Part shown: piece by piece, positions 49,321-58,678 of the stretch | Layout: each line of letters starts with the position of its first letter | Numbering within the stretch: the first letter of the stretch is position 1 | DNA from: DATMER01 sp034667225 | GTDB lineage: Bacteria > Acidobacteriota > Thermoanaerobaculia > Multivoradales > UBA5704 | Assembly: GCA_034667225.1 (NCBI GenBank) | Contig: JAXDKG010000022.1 | Span: 124,001-188,000 of the forward strand | Direction: 5' to 3' | Length of the DNA: 64,000 nucleotides | Notes under the pieces: generated by a model | What the model was told of the DNA's origin: nothing | The model's database searches: none | The model's input: the letters and a program-made list of their open reading frames with translations, nothing else | Translations under genes and position numbers: made by a program

Positions 49321-51144
49321 TCAAGGACGGAGCACCTCGAGATCGAGGAGCTGTACGGCGAGGCGGCGGGTGTCGGGTCCGCTGCCTGTCTCGGCTGGAA
49401 CGAAGGAGGCTGCGGACCGGAAGGTGATCTCCACCTCGTTCTCGGGTGGAAGGGACAGCTGCACGGTGCGCCGCCCGCCTCTCGGGATCTCCAACTCGGC
49501 CGCGGGAACGCCGCCGACCGTGACGGTCACCCGGTTGGAGAGCCAGGGCACCGAACCGGGGAGCGCGAGGGTCAGGGCCGCCCTGGGTGAACCGGCCGGG
49601 AAGACGCCCATCGCGGCGTCCGGACCCAGCCATCGCCATTGCGCCTCGCGGGCGCTCGGCTCGTAGCCGTAGACGCCCCGCGCGATCCGGTATCGGCGGC
49701 CGGGGTAGATCGGAGACAGGGAGACGACTCTATACAGGCCGCCCCGGCTGAGCTTGCCGTAGGCATCGCTCTCCGGCCAGCGGAAGGTCTGCGCCCCTGG
49801 CCAGGTGCTCTCGCCATCCCCCAGGAGATAGACCGGCTTGCCCCGCTTCCCGGCGAAGCGCTCCAGCCCCTCGTCGATCAGCACCCTCTCCGACCTGGGA
49901 AAGAAGTAGTCCGCGTACGCCGCCATGCCCGGCTCGACGAGGTAGGCCGTGTACGACGAAAGGTTCTTCCGTGCCCAGAGGGCGGCCTGGACTGGCGGCG
50001 ACGGAGTCCGCGAGCGCGCCGCGAGCAGCGGCTGGGTGTAGTGGACGGAGCCCGCCGCGAGCAGCCCCGCCAGCACATAGGCGGCGGCCGGCACCCGCAC
50101 CCGCCGCGCGAGGGCCTCTGCCCCCACCCCGGCCGCGAAGGCGATCCCCAGCATGCCGGGCAGGGCGTAGCGCACCGCATCCTGCGCGTTCATCACCGAC
50201 AGGGCGAAGGTCAGCTCGATAGCCGTCAGGACGGCCAGAGGGAGAGCGGTCCGGAAACGGCGGACGAGCGCCACCGCTGCTCCGGCGCCGGCCAGGGCGA
50301 GGACTGGAAAGGAGAGCCACCGGTCGCCCCAGGGATGGGCGAGGAACCGCTTCGCCACGCCCATCCAGCTCATTTCGGCCCGCGAGGCGTTCGTGTCGTA
50401 CTGCACGACGAAGCCCGCCTGCTTGGAGAGGAACGGCACGAAGGCGGACGGTCCGCCGATGGCCACGAGCAGCGGCACGAACCAGGCCAGCGAGAGCACC
50501 GTGAACGAGCCGAGCGCCACGCCCCAGGCCCTCCGTCTGCCCGCCAGGACGAGCGTGACCGCAAGCATCGGCAGCACCGCCAGGGCCAGTTGCGGCCGGC
50601 AGCCGATCGCCGCCGAGGCGGACAGGCCGAGTGCCACGGCCGGCGCCGTCGCCCCCCGCGTCCCGATCAGCCGCCCCGCCGCGGCCAGCGACAGGGCCAG
50701 GAACATCAAGGCCGGCGCATCGGAGAGGGCGAGCGGCCCGTACACCAGCATGGCCGGCGAGAAGCAGAACAGCAGCGCCCCGATCACCCCCGCGCGCTCC
50801 CCCTCCTCTCCCCCGCCCGCGAAGGAGCCGAACGCCAACGCGAGCGCCACGAACCCGACGCACGAGGAGATCACGCCGAGCGCGACCAGGCTGCGGAACG
50901 GATCGCCCGTGATCCAGGTGAGCGCCTTGCCCAGCCCGATCAGCAGCGGGTAGCCAGGCGGGTGCGGGCTGTGGTGCAGGGGATCGAAGCGGGCGATGCC
51001 GCGGACGAACAGGACTTCGTCCCACTCCCAGATGCTCCTGGGCAGGGTGAGCAGGCGCACGGCAGCCACCGCGGCCAGTCCCAGGAGCAACAAGGGGGAC
51101 CGCAGCCGCCAGCTCGCGAGGCGGGAAGGGCTCGGTTCGTTCAT
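49321..51144 (-). CDS. GT39-type (ArnT/PMT-like) membrane glycosyltransferase
   Basis: The 607-residue protein has about ten to twelve hydrophobic helices in its first 380 residues. The first loop holds IWEWDEVLFVRGIARFDPLHHSPHPPGYPLLIGLGK, whose acidic residues match the catalytic loop of GT-C enzymes. The last 220 residues form a soluble domain with beta strands (YRIARGVYGYEPSAREAQW, LALPGSVPWLSNRVTVTVGG), likely outside the membrane. It would transfer a sugar from a polyprenol-linked donor, possibly made by the neighbouring GT2 enzyme. The acceptor is unknown. It is divergent from the methyltransferase gene. Confidence 0.85.
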   Translation of the reverse strand: MNEPSPSRLASWRLRSPLLLLGLAAVAAVRLLTLPRSIWEWDEVLFVRGIARFDPLHHSPHPPGYPLLIGLGKALTWITGDPFRSLVALGVISSCVGFVALALAFGSFAGGGEEGERAGVIGALLFCFSPAMLVYGPLALSDAPALMFLALSLAAAGRLIGTRGATAPAVALGLSASAAIGCRPQLALAVLPMLAVTLVLAGRRRAWGVALGSFTVLSLAWFVPLLVAIGGPSAFVPFLSKQAGFVVQYDTNASRAEMSWMGVAKRFLAHPWGDRWLSFPVLALAGAGAAVALVRRFRTALPLAVLTAIELTFALSVMNAQDAVRYALPGMLGIAFAAGVGAEALARRVRVPAAAYVLAGLLAAGSVHYTQPLLAARSRTPSPPVQAALWARKNLSSYTAYLVEPGMAAYADYFFPRSERVLIDEGLERFAGKRGKPVYLLGDGESTWPGAQTFRWPESDAYGKLSRGGLYRVVSLSPIYPGRRYRIARGVYGYEPSAREAQWRWLGPDAAMGVFPAGSPRAALTLALPGSVPWLSNRVTVTVGGVPAAELEIPRGGRRTVQLSLPPENEVEITFRSAASFVPAETGSGPDTRRLAVQLLDLEVLRP

Positions 51145-51174
51145 CGGACCACTTTGAGAGGCGATTGATTATAT

Positions 51175-51885
51175 ATGCTCCGGCCCATGGGAACAGCCCC
51201 TGTCTCTCTCTCTTTTGGGCCGGCCTTCGCCCTCGTCCGCCGGAGCTACGCCGCGGCGCCGCTGCCGGTGCGCCTGCACGCGGTCGGCCGGTTCCTGACC
51301 TGCCCCTTCCTGCGGGTGCTCCCGTTCCTGCCTCCCCAGGCCTGCATCCTCGACCTCGGGGCCGGCCACGGCACCTTCGCCCGCCTGGCCGTGGAGGCCG
51401 GAGCCTCCGAGGTGGTCGCCGTCGAGCCGGACGCGCGCAAGCCTCTCGCCACCTGGCGCCACCCGCGGGTCCGCTTCGTGGCTGGATACAGCGATGCCGT
51501 GACGGGCACGTTCGACGCCGTGACCGTCTTCGACGTGCTCTGCCGCATCCCGGTCGCCGGCTGGGACGGGCTCCTCCGCCAGGCCCACGACCGGCTCCCC
51601 CCGGGCGGAGCCATCCTGGTCAAGGAGATCGACCCCGAGCACCGTCTCAAGGGGCTATGGAACCGGGCGCAGGAGAAGGTGGCGGACCTGCTGGGGATGA
51701 CGCTGGGAGAGGCCTTCAGCTACGAGACACGGGACCAGATGCGCGCCCGCCTCGCCCGCCTTGGCTTCGAGCGCTTCACGGCCGTGGAGCTGGGCCGGGG
51801 CTACCCCCACGCCCACATCCTCTACATCGCCTACCGGAAGGGACCTCTTGCCGTACAATCCTCTGCGAGAAGGGAGATGGCATGA
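51175..51885 (+). CDS. SAM-dependent class I methyltransferase
   Basis: The protein has 236 residues (232 if the ATG at 51187 is used). Motif I is ILDLGAGHGTFARLAVEAG, motif II VVAVEPDA, and the central strands FDAVTVFDVLCRIP and LPPGGAILVKEID are typical. A basic C-terminus reads HAHILYIAYRKG. The substrate is not predictable. An AT-rich box, GATTATATATG, just upstream overlaps the start and may be the -10 element. The stop overlaps the ATG of the UPF0175 gene (ATGA). Confidence 0.88.
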   Translation: MLRPMGTAPVSLSFGPAFALVRRSYAAAPLPVRLHAVGRFLTCPFLRVLPFLPPQACILDLGAGHGTFARLAVEAGASEVVAVEPDARKPLATWRHPRVRFVAGYSDAVTGTFDAVTVFDVLCRIPVAGWDGLLRQAHDRLPPGGAILVKEIDPEHRLKGLWNRAQEKVADLLGMTLGEAFSYETRDQMRARLARLGFERFTAVELGRGYPHAHILYIAYRKGPLAVQSSARREMA

Positions 51886-52133
51886 GTCAGGTTTTGCTCG
51901 ACATACCGGAAGACTCCCTCCTGGCTCTGCGGGTTTCGGCCGAGGAGATGGGAGAGGAGCTCAGGATGGCCGCAGCCGTGAAGCTCTTCGAAATGGGCCG
52001 TCTCTCCTCGGGAGCGGCCGCCGAGCTGGCCGGAGTCCCGAAGCCCCTGTTCCTGGTCCGCCTCGGGGACTACGGAGTCATCACGTTTCGCCAGACCGAG
52101 GATGAGCTGCGGCGAGACCTCGAGAATGCCTGA
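51882..52133 (+). CDS. UPF0175 family antitoxin-like protein
   Basis: The 83-residue protein has the UPF0175 pattern: VLLDIPEDSLLALRVSAEEMGEELRMAAAVKLFEMGRLSSGAAAELAGVPKPLFLVRLGDYGV. It contains an HTH-like AAELAGVP segment. UPF0175 proteins are paired with PIN-like DUF3368 toxins, and here the DUF3368 gene begins 8 bp before this stop. The expected role is antitoxin and autorepressor. Confidence 0.88.
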   Translation: MSQVLLDIPEDSLLALRVSAEEMGEELRMAAAVKLFEMGRLSSGAAAELAGVPKPLFLVRLGDYGVITFRQTEDELRRDLENA

Positions 52134-52611
52134 GGTCATCGCCAATACCTCGCCGATTCAGTATCTTTTTCAACTGGGTATCCTGGATCTCCTGCCAGAG
52201 CTCTACGGCGAAGTGTTTGTTCCTGAGGGAGTCATCCTGGAATTGCGCTCGGGAGTCAATCGCGGCGTGTTGCTTCCCGACCTCGACAGCTTGAGTTGGC
52301 TGCGCATTCGCAAGGCGCGGAGCGCGGCAGTTCTGCCTCTCGCAGCCGGCCTGGGAGCGGGAGAGCGAGAGGTGCTGGCTCTCGCCTTGGAGATTGAGGA
52401 CTCCCTGGTCATCCTGGACGATTCTCTGGCTCGCCGATTCGCGCAACGCTTGAGCCTACCTCTGACCGGGACCTTGGGACTTCTCCTCAAAGCCAAACAA
52501 CGCAGGCGGGTCGAATCCGTCAAGCCGTATCTCGATCGCCTCGAATCCCTCGGATTCCGGCTCGATTCCTCAACCCGGAGCAACGTCCTCGCGCTGGCGC
52601 AAGAGGGTTGA
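52126..52611 (+). CDS. DUF3368 PIN-like ribonuclease toxin
   Basis: The 161-residue protein starts EVIANTSPIQYLFQLGILDLLPELYG (the family's NTSP motif, corresponding to the first acidic site of PIN domains). It has VFVPEGVILEL, GAGEREVLALALE and SLVILDDSLARRFAQ with the later acidic residues, and GTLGLLLKAK. It is a predicted RNase toxin neutralised by the upstream UPF0175 protein, whose stop it overlaps by 8 bp. The 3' end overlaps a convergent hypothetical gene. Confidence 0.88.
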   Translation: MPEVIANTSPIQYLFQLGILDLLPELYGEVFVPEGVILELRSGVNRGVLLPDLDSLSWLRIRKARSAAVLPLAAGLGAGEREVLALALEIEDSLVILDDSLARRFAQRLSLPLTGTLGLLLKAKQRRRVESVKPYLDRLESLGFRLDSSTRSNVLALAQEG

Positions 52612-53235
52612 GCGGTCGAGCTGAGCTTCTGGGGAGAACAAAGAGAGCACCGGCAACCCGAGCCGCTGGCGGAGGACCTGCCAGGTCAGGCGCTCGCGGG
52701 AGCGCTCCATCTCATCTACGGGGAGGCGGCCTTTGAGCGCGGTCAGGGTCTTCTCCACCGCGGTCTCCACCTCCTCCCGCAGATCCGGCTTCAGGGACTC
52801 GGCGGACTCGGCCAGCATCTCCCGGTCGAGGGCGGATAGAGCAGCTTCCACGGATGGGGCATCGCCGTGCAGGGCGGCCACCCTCGCCGCAAAAGCGGCC
52901 GGCACGGCCGCGGCGAGATTGCGCAGACGGGTGGCGATGTCCAGAGGGTCGGCTGGAGTGCGCTCGCCCGGCGCGGTCATCTCGCGGAGGTCCGACCAGG
53001 CGGCCTCCACGGCCGGTGCGCAGTAGCGGAGGCTGTTGATCTTCCCCTTCGTGCCCCGCTCCTGGCGCTTGGCGAAGACCTCCTCCAGCACCCGTCCGAT
53101 CAGGTCGAGCGGGACCCCTTCGCGATGCCAGCGGCTCGCCACCTGCCAGTCGGCTGGCGAGAGAAGCAGCGGCGCACCGCGGAGCCGCACGAAGATCTCC
53201 TCGACGGCCTGGAAGTACAGATGATCTTCCGCCAT
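52570..53235 (-). CDS. Hypothetical helical protein of 221 residues
   Basis: No family could be recognised. The N-terminus has VEEIFVRLRGAPLLLSPADWQVASRWHREGVPLDLIGRVLEEVFAKRQERG, which looks like a DnaD-like or phage replication-protein helical domain. Residues 100-190 are long acidic and basic helices. The start is directly after the coaX stop (TGA then ATG), so it is the last gene of a valS-birA-coaX operon. It overlaps the DUF3368 gene convergently by 42 bp. A role in replication initiation is only a loose suggestion from the N-terminal pattern. Confidence 0.7.
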   Translation of the reverse strand: MAEDHLYFQAVEEIFVRLRGAPLLLSPADWQVASRWHREGVPLDLIGRVLEEVFAKRQERGTKGKINSLRYCAPAVEAAWSDLREMTAPGERTPADPLDIATRLRNLAAAVPAAFAARVAALHGDAPSVEAALSALDREMLAESAESLKPDLREEVETAVEKTLTALKGRLPVDEMERSRERLTWQVLRQRLGLPVLSLFSPEAQLDRSTLLRQREDVAPG

Positions 53236-54042
53236 TCAGGCGTGCCGGTTCTTCTCGTAGATCAGCTTGAGGCCGACCAGGGTGAGCATGGGATCGACCT
53301 GCCGGATGTACTTGGAGCCTTCCGCAATCAGATCCGCCAGCCCGCCCGTGGCCACCACGGTCTTGACCCCGGGCATCTCCGCGAGCAGGCGCTCGAGGAT
53401 GCCGTCCACCAGGCCGATGTAGCCGTAGTAGATGCCGGCCTGCATGGCGCCGGCCGTGTTCTTGCCGATCAGCTCCGCGGGCTTGCGAACGTCCACCCGG
53501 TAGAGCCGCGAGGCGTGGGCAAAGAGAGCCTCCGCGGAAATCATGATCCCCGGCGTTATGATGCCGCCCGCATACTCCCCGGCCGCGTTGACCAGGTCGA
53601 ACGTCGTGGCCGTGCCGAAGTCCACCACGATGACCGGCGCGCCGTACAGCTCTCGCGCAGCCACCGCGTTGACGATGCGGTCGGCCCCCACCTCGGTCGG
53701 ATTGTCGTAGCGGATCGGCATGCCGGTGCGCACGCCCGGCTCGATGAACAGCGGCTTCTTGCCGAAGTAGAGCCGAGCCATCTGTTCAAGCGTGAAGTGG
53801 AGCGGCGGCACGACCGAGGAGATCACCACCGCCTCTGCGGTCGTGGGATCGATCCCCCGGCGCTGGAAGAGCGGCAGCAGCAGGGCGCCGTACTCGTCCG
53901 CGGTGCGCTCGTGATCGGTCGAGAAACGGAAGCTCTCGGTCAGCTCGTCGTCCTGGTAGACGCCGAAGACCGTGTTCGTGTTGCCTACGTCCACCAGCAC
54001 CAGGAGGCCGGTCGTGCCCTTGGCTCGCTTGCGTCCGTTCAC
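53236..54042 (-). CDS. coaX: Type III pantothenate kinase
   Basis: The 268-residue protein has the CoaX signatures: LLVLVDVGNTNTVFGVY (phosphate loop), the YDNPTEVGADRIVNAVAA pantothenate-binding region, VIVVDFGTATTFDLV and GIITPGIMISAEALFAHASRL. It phosphorylates pantothenate in CoA synthesis and typically needs a monovalent cation. It overlaps the birA stop-side gene by ATGA, and the birA-coaX pairing is the common arrangement in many bacteria. Confidence 0.96.
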   Translation of the reverse strand: MNGRKRAKGTTGLLVLVDVGNTNTVFGVYQDDELTESFRFSTDHERTADEYGALLLPLFQRRGIDPTTAEAVVISSVVPPLHFTLEQMARLYFGKKPLFIEPGVRTGMPIRYDNPTEVGADRIVNAVAARELYGAPVIVVDFGTATTFDLVNAAGEYAGGIITPGIMISAEALFAHASRLYRVDVRKPAELIGKNTAGAMQAGIYYGYIGLVDGILERLLAEMPGVKTVVATGGLADLIAEGSKYIRQVDPMLTLVGLKLIYEKNRHA

Positions 54043-54803
54043 CCAATCACCTCACCCGAGCTGAGCCGCAATCCCTCGCCGCCATTATCCAGGACGAGCC
54101 GCCCCTGATCGTCGATCTCCACGAAGGCACCTTCGACCGTGCTTTCCCCGACCCGGCAGGTGATCCGATCCCCGGGCTGATGGATCGAAAGCTCGCGGTA
54201 GGCCGCCGCGGCATAGGCGAGGTCGCCCAGATGCTCCAGCTCCCGCTCGAGCCCCTCGGCGAGCTTCCAGGTCACATCTTCCAGGGAGGCCGTACCTCCT
54301 AGACGGTCGACCGAGGTCGAAGTCTCCGGCATCGCCGGGTCTTGGGAGACATTGACTCCGAAACCGATGAGGGCCCGGGACTCCCCCTCCGTATGGACCA
54401 TGGCCTCGATGAGGATTCCGCCGATCTTCTTCCCCTCCACCAGCAGGTCGTTCGGCCACTTGAGACGGCAAGGAAGGGGAGCGAGGGCGCGGCAGAGGCC
54501 GACGCCGACCAGGAGGGGCAGAGTCTGAAGGACGCTCGCATTTTGGACAGTCAGCACGCGGGTGGCGTAGACCCCCTTCCCGGGAGGGCTCGTCCAGGTG
54601 CGTCCCTGCCGCCCGCGCCCGCCGCTCTGCTCCAGGGCCAGGATCAGGAGAGGCGGGAGCGGCTGCTCCTCGGTCTCATACTCCTGGACGATGGCGCGGG
54701 CGATGCGGTTGGTCGAGTCCACGACTGGCAAGAGGACGAGATTCTCGGGCACGCGCTCGGGGCGCAGCCGTTCGATCTCTGTCAGGTAGCCGCTGAAGTC
54801 CAT
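54039..54803 (-). CDS. birA: Biotin-protein ligase (catalytic domain only)
   Basis: ATG at 54803 gives 254 residues. The catalytic motif GRGRQGRTWTSPPGKGVYATRVL is intact, together with KWPNDLLVEGKKIGGILIE and GFGVNVSQDP. A C-terminal SH3-like part (GRLVLDNGGEGLRLSSGEV) is present. The N-terminal DNA-binding domain of E. coli BirA is missing, so it is a class I ligase that biotinylates carboxylases but does not repress. It starts one base pair from the valS stop and overlaps coaX by ATGA. Confidence 0.94.
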   Translation of the reverse strand: MDFSGYLTEIERLRPERVPENLVLLPVVDSTNRIARAIVQEYETEEQPLPPLLILALEQSGGRGRQGRTWTSPPGKGVYATRVLTVQNASVLQTLPLLVGVGLCRALAPLPCRLKWPNDLLVEGKKIGGILIEAMVHTEGESRALIGFGVNVSQDPAMPETSTSVDRLGGTASLEDVTWKLAEGLERELEHLGDLAYAAAAYRELSIHQPGDRITCRVGESTVEGAFVEIDDQGRLVLDNGGEGLRLSSGEVIG

Positions 54804-54804
54804 C

Positions 54805-57459
54805 TCAGAGACCCAGGGTGGACCGGAGCGTGCTCCTGCGCTCCTGCATCTGTGCCAGGGTTGCCCGGCCGTTGGCCACCACGTGCGGCGGCGCCTTGGC
54901 GAGGAACTGCTCGTCGGAGAGCCGCGTTTCGGAGCGGGAGATCTCGGTCTCCAGCTTCTCCAGCTCCTTGGCGAGACGGTTGCGCTCTTCGTCTGACATC
55001 TCCTGCATCTCCACCACGAGCGCGATCTCGACGCCGGCCACCACGTCGCGGCGGGCCCCTTCCGGCCCCGTACCCGTGCCGATCTTCTCCACTCGGGCGA
55101 GGAAGGAGAGCAGCGCCTGCTCAGACAAAAAGCGGACGGTCTCCGGCTCTCCATGAAGGAACAGGTCCACCTTGGCCTTGGGCGGGATGCCGGTCTCCGT
55201 CCGCATGGCGCGCACCCGGCTCACGATCTGGATGAGGGCATTCATGCCGGTCTCCACCTCGGGCGCGTCCCAACGGGCCTCGGCCCGCGGGTAGGGGGCC
55301 AGGGCGATCGACTGCGGATGGATGGCCTCGTGCCCGGGCAGGCGTTGCCAGAGCTCCTCGGTGAGGTGCGGCATGAGCGGATGCAGGAGCCGCAGGCTCC
55401 GGTCGAGCACCGTGAGCAGCACTTCCCCCACTCGCGGACGAGGCGCCTCGCCCATGAGGGCCGGCTTGGACAGCTCGATGTACCAGTCGCAGAAATCGCC
55501 CCAGAAGAAGTGGTAGAGGCTGCGGCAGGCCTCGTCGAAGCGGAAGGTCTCCAGGCGCGAGTCGATCTCGGCAGCCGTGCGGGATAGGCGCGACAGGATC
55601 CAGCGCTCGGGCGCGGCGAGCCCCTCCGGATCGATCTCGGCCTGCACCTGGGCGTCACCCACTCGCGACAGCGCGAAGCGGGTCGCGTTCCAGATCTTGT
55701 TTCCGAAGGCGCGGTAGCCCGCGATCTGGTCGGGGTTGAGCGGAATATCGCGGCCCGGGCTGTCGAGCGACGCCAGGGTGAAGCGCACGGCATCCGCGCC
55801 GTACTCGGCCACCAGCTCGGCCGGATCGAGCACGTTGCCCTTGGTCTTGGACATCTTCACGCCTTCGGCATCGCGCACCAGGCCCGTCAGGTGCACGAAC
55901 CGGAAAGGCGACACACCCGTGAAGTACAGCCCCATCATCACCATGCGCGCCACCCAGAAGAAGAGGATGTCGTACCCGGTGACCAGCACGTCGGTCGGAT
56001 AGAACGTCCGCATGTCCTGGGTATCTTCGGGCCAGCCCAGCGTGGAGAACGGCCAGAGGCCCGAGGAGAACCAGGTGTCGAGCACGTCGGGGTCCTGGAC
56101 CAGCTTGTCAGTGCCAGCCAGGGCCGCAGCCTCCTCGGCGTCGTGTGCCACGACAATTTCGCCATCCTCCTTGTACCAGGCCGGGATCTGGTGGCCCCAC
56201 CAGAGCTGGCGCGAGATGCACCAGGGCTTGATGTTCTCCAGCCAGTGGTCCCAGGTCTTGACCCAGGTCTCGGGGAGCAGCGTCAGGCGGCCGTCGTGCA
56301 CGGCATCCATGGCCTGCTTCGCCATGCCGGTCACGTCGCAGAACCACTGCGTGGAAACCAGGGGCTCGATGGGCTCGCCGCTGCGCTGGCTGTGGCCCAC
56401 GTTGTGGGTGTGGTCCTCGACCTTGATCAGGTAGCCCTGATCGCGGAGCTGCTCTACGACCTTGGCTCGCGCCTCGAAGCGGTCGAGCCCGGCGAAGCCC
56501 TCCCCCGCCTCGGGCGTCATGCGGCCGTCGCGGCCGATCACCGATACGCCGGGCAGGTCATGGCGCCTGGCCAGCTCGAAATCGAATGGATCGTGGAAGG
56601 GCGTGATCTTCACCAGGCCGGTGCCGAAATCCACGTCTACCGCGGGATCGGGCACGAACGGCAGGCGGCGGCCCACCAGCGGGAGGATCGCCGCTCTTCC
56701 ATGAAGGTTTTTGTAGCGCTCGTCATTGGGGCTGAACGCCACCGCCGTATCGCCCAGCATGGTCTCGGGCCGGGTCGTGGCCACCACGATGCGCTCATCG
56801 CGGTCCTCGATGGGATAGGCGATGTGGTAGAGCTTGCCCTGAACGGTCTTCGACTCCACCTCCAGGTCGGACACGGCCGTGCCGAGCACGGGCGACCAGT
56901 TCACCAGGTACTCGCCGCGGGTGATGAGCCCCTCGCGGTAGAGACGGACGAAGGCCTCGCGCACGGCGCGGTTGAGCCCCTCGTCGAGGGTGAAGCGCTC
57001 GCGGGTCCAATCGCAGCTCGCGCCGAGCTGGTCGAGCTGCGTGCGGATGTTGTCCTGGTACTGGACCTTCCACTGCCACATCCGCTCCAGGAACCGCTCG
57101 CGGCCCAGCTCGGATCTGGTGGTCCCCTCGGTGGCGAGCTGGCGCTCCACCATGAGCTGGGTGGCGATGCCGGCGTGGTCGGTGCCGGGGAGGAAGAGGG
57201 CGTTGTACCCCTGCATGCGCCGCCAGCGGGTCAGGAGGTCCTGGAGCGTGGTCTGAAGGGCATGGCCGACGTGCAGCTTCCCAGTGACGTTCGGCGGCGG
57301 GATCATGATGCAGAAGCGCGGCTTGTCCGAAGGCGCCTCGGCCTTGAAGATGCCCATCTCCGCCCAGAGCCGCTGCCACTTGGGCTCGTAGCTCTGGGGA
57401 TCGAAGCGCTTGTCCATCCCGGCGCTCTGGCTCGGAGTCTCTGTCTCGGTCAATGCCAT
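54805..57459 (-). CDS. valS: Valyl-tRNA synthetase
   Basis: The 884-residue protein is the usual ValRS length. HIGH motif: PPNVTGKLHVGHAL; KMSKS motif: GVKMSKTKGNVLDP. The editing domain segment (TTRPETMLGDTAVAF) and the C-terminal coiled-coil arm (EEERNRLAKELEKLETEIS) are present. The arm helps hold the tRNA. It is the first gene of the valS-birA-coaX run. The 95-bp leader up to the response-regulator gene contains a hairpin but no T-box features could be seen. Confidence 0.97.
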   Translation of the reverse strand: MALTETETPSQSAGMDKRFDPQSYEPKWQRLWAEMGIFKAEAPSDKPRFCIMIPPPNVTGKLHVGHALQTTLQDLLTRWRRMQGYNALFLPGTDHAGIATQLMVERQLATEGTTRSELGRERFLERMWQWKVQYQDNIRTQLDQLGASCDWTRERFTLDEGLNRAVREAFVRLYREGLITRGEYLVNWSPVLGTAVSDLEVESKTVQGKLYHIAYPIEDRDERIVVATTRPETMLGDTAVAFSPNDERYKNLHGRAAILPLVGRRLPFVPDPAVDVDFGTGLVKITPFHDPFDFELARRHDLPGVSVIGRDGRMTPEAGEGFAGLDRFEARAKVVEQLRDQGYLIKVEDHTHNVGHSQRSGEPIEPLVSTQWFCDVTGMAKQAMDAVHDGRLTLLPETWVKTWDHWLENIKPWCISRQLWWGHQIPAWYKEDGEIVVAHDAEEAAALAGTDKLVQDPDVLDTWFSSGLWPFSTLGWPEDTQDMRTFYPTDVLVTGYDILFFWVARMVMMGLYFTGVSPFRFVHLTGLVRDAEGVKMSKTKGNVLDPAELVAEYGADAVRFTLASLDSPGRDIPLNPDQIAGYRAFGNKIWNATRFALSRVGDAQVQAEIDPEGLAAPERWILSRLSRTAAEIDSRLETFRFDEACRSLYHFFWGDFCDWYIELSKPALMGEAPRPRVGEVLLTVLDRSLRLLHPLMPHLTEELWQRLPGHEAIHPQSIALAPYPRAEARWDAPEVETGMNALIQIVSRVRAMRTETGIPPKAKVDLFLHGEPETVRFLSEQALLSFLARVEKIGTGTGPEGARRDVVAGVEIALVVEMQEMSDEERNRLAKELEKLETEISRSETRLSDEQFLAKAPPHVVANGRATLAQMQERRSTLRSTLGL

Positions 57460-57504
57460 ATAGATATCCTAAGCGAGTATCTCCAACGGAAGGTCCAACG
57501 GAAA

Positions 57505-57524
57505 GGGCGCCACCAAGGGCGCCC
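57505..57524 (-). terminator. Weak hairpin terminator between response regulator and valS
   Basis: On the reverse strand GGGCGCC, a 6-nt loop and GGCGCCC form a 7-bp GC stem followed by TTTCC. It lies 30 bp beyond the stop of the receiver-domain gene and 45 bp before the valS start. The U-run is short, so termination is partial at best. Confidence 0.4.
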
Positions 57525-57554
57525 CTGCGACACGATCGAAAGCGGGAAGAGGCT

Positions 57555-58592
57555 CTATTCGAGGTTCTCGGCCTGGCTCTCGAGCTCGCGCAGACGGTCC
57601 TTGATGACGACCTCCGCGAGATCGGGAATGACTTCCCATGCCACGTCCCGCACGGCCTTGTCCCCGAGCATCTCGACCACCCGGCGGGCGATACGGTCCA
57701 CGTCCGCGTCGCTCAAGTCGCCATTGCCTGCCACTGCCACCGTTCCCGCTGCCACCGCTGGCGGAACGGCCATACGGGCTTCGGACTGCGGCTCGTGCGA
57801 CTCGTCCAGGCTATGGGGAGCCGGCGCCTCGATGCGGCGCTCCACCTCGTCAAGGCTCTCCACCAGAGGCGCCGACGCCTCGGGCACGCCCAGGCGGTCG
57901 GTCTCCGAGAGCGGAAGCTCGAAACCGGCGGATCTGGAAGGAGCGGCCGCGATCGGCTGGGGCTCGAAGCCGAAGACGCTGTCCGGAGGCGTGGGAGCCA
58001 CGTCAGGCTCCTCCTCCAGCTCGAAGAGCTGATCGCTCTCGGGCTCAGGGGTGATATAGCCGCCGCCCGCCCGCCAAGTGTCGGTCGACGGCTCCTCCAG
58101 GGAGAACTCGCTGCCCGCGCTGAAGGGCTCGGCCTCGGCTTCAGCCTCCACCTCGAAACCGCCCCACTCCTGCACCGGCTCGGCGAAGGGAGCTATCTCG
58201 GGCATCGCGGAGACGGGCGCCGGAGCGGCGCCGCGCGACAGAAGATCGCCGACGCGCTGCAGCAGCTCCTGGGAGTCGAACGGCTTTTTGAGGAACGAGT
58301 CGGCGCCCACGGCGCGGGACTGGGCCTCGTCGAATGGCTCGAAGGTGCCGACCAGGAGCAGCACCGGCACATCCGGCCGCCTCTCCTTGGAACGCCGGCA
58401 GACCTCGTAACCGTTGGCGCCCGGCATATGGACGTCTGCGATCACGAAGTCCGGGTCCGTCTCGGACATCGCCTTGATGGCCTCGTCGCCATTGCTGACC
58501 GCCCGGACCTCGTAGTCCTCGTCCATGAAGGTCAGCTCGATGACCTTCTGGATGGTGACACTGTCGTCGGCCAGCAGAATCCGTCTTCTCAT
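57555..58592 (-). CDS. Receiver-domain protein with acidic linker and C-terminal helical domain
   Basis: The 345-residue protein begins with a receiver domain (RRRILLADDSVTIQKVIEL, phospho-acceptor Asp in FVIADVHMPGANG, Lys in LKKPFD). A long acidic, proline- and glutamate-rich linker follows (about 130-285). It ends with a conserved helical segment (ADVDRIARRVVEMLGDKAVRDVAWEVIPDLAEVVIKDRLRELE). This layout is known from myxobacterial and acidobacterial regulators of polar or motility proteins, where the C-terminal helix targets the protein. No DNA-binding or enzymatic output is present. Confidence 0.88.
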   Translation of the reverse strand: MRRRILLADDSVTIQKVIELTFMDEDYEVRAVSNGDEAIKAMSETDPDFVIADVHMPGANGYEVCRRSKERRPDVPVLLLVGTFEPFDEAQSRAVGADSFLKKPFDSQELLQRVGDLLSRGAAPAPVSAMPEIAPFAEPVQEWGGFEVEAEAEAEPFSAGSEFSLEEPSTDTWRAGGGYITPEPESDQLFELEEEPDVAPTPPDSVFGFEPQPIAAAPSRSAGFELPLSETDRLGVPEASAPLVESLDEVERRIEAPAPHSLDESHEPQSEARMAVPPAVAAGTVAVAGNGDLSDADVDRIARRVVEMLGDKAVRDVAWEVIPDLAEVVIKDRLRELESQAENLE

Positions 58593-58678
58593 GAGCCCTC
58601 CGATACTTGCGGCATGTAAACTAGCACCCTGGACGGCGGGCCGTCAAACCGTTCTCGCTTCAGGGGTTAGGGAGCGGC

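Noticed and set aside
57460..57554. T-box riboswitch upstream of valS
   Set aside because: The leader is only 95 bp and no specifier loop or T-box sequence is seen; only a short GC hairpin is present.
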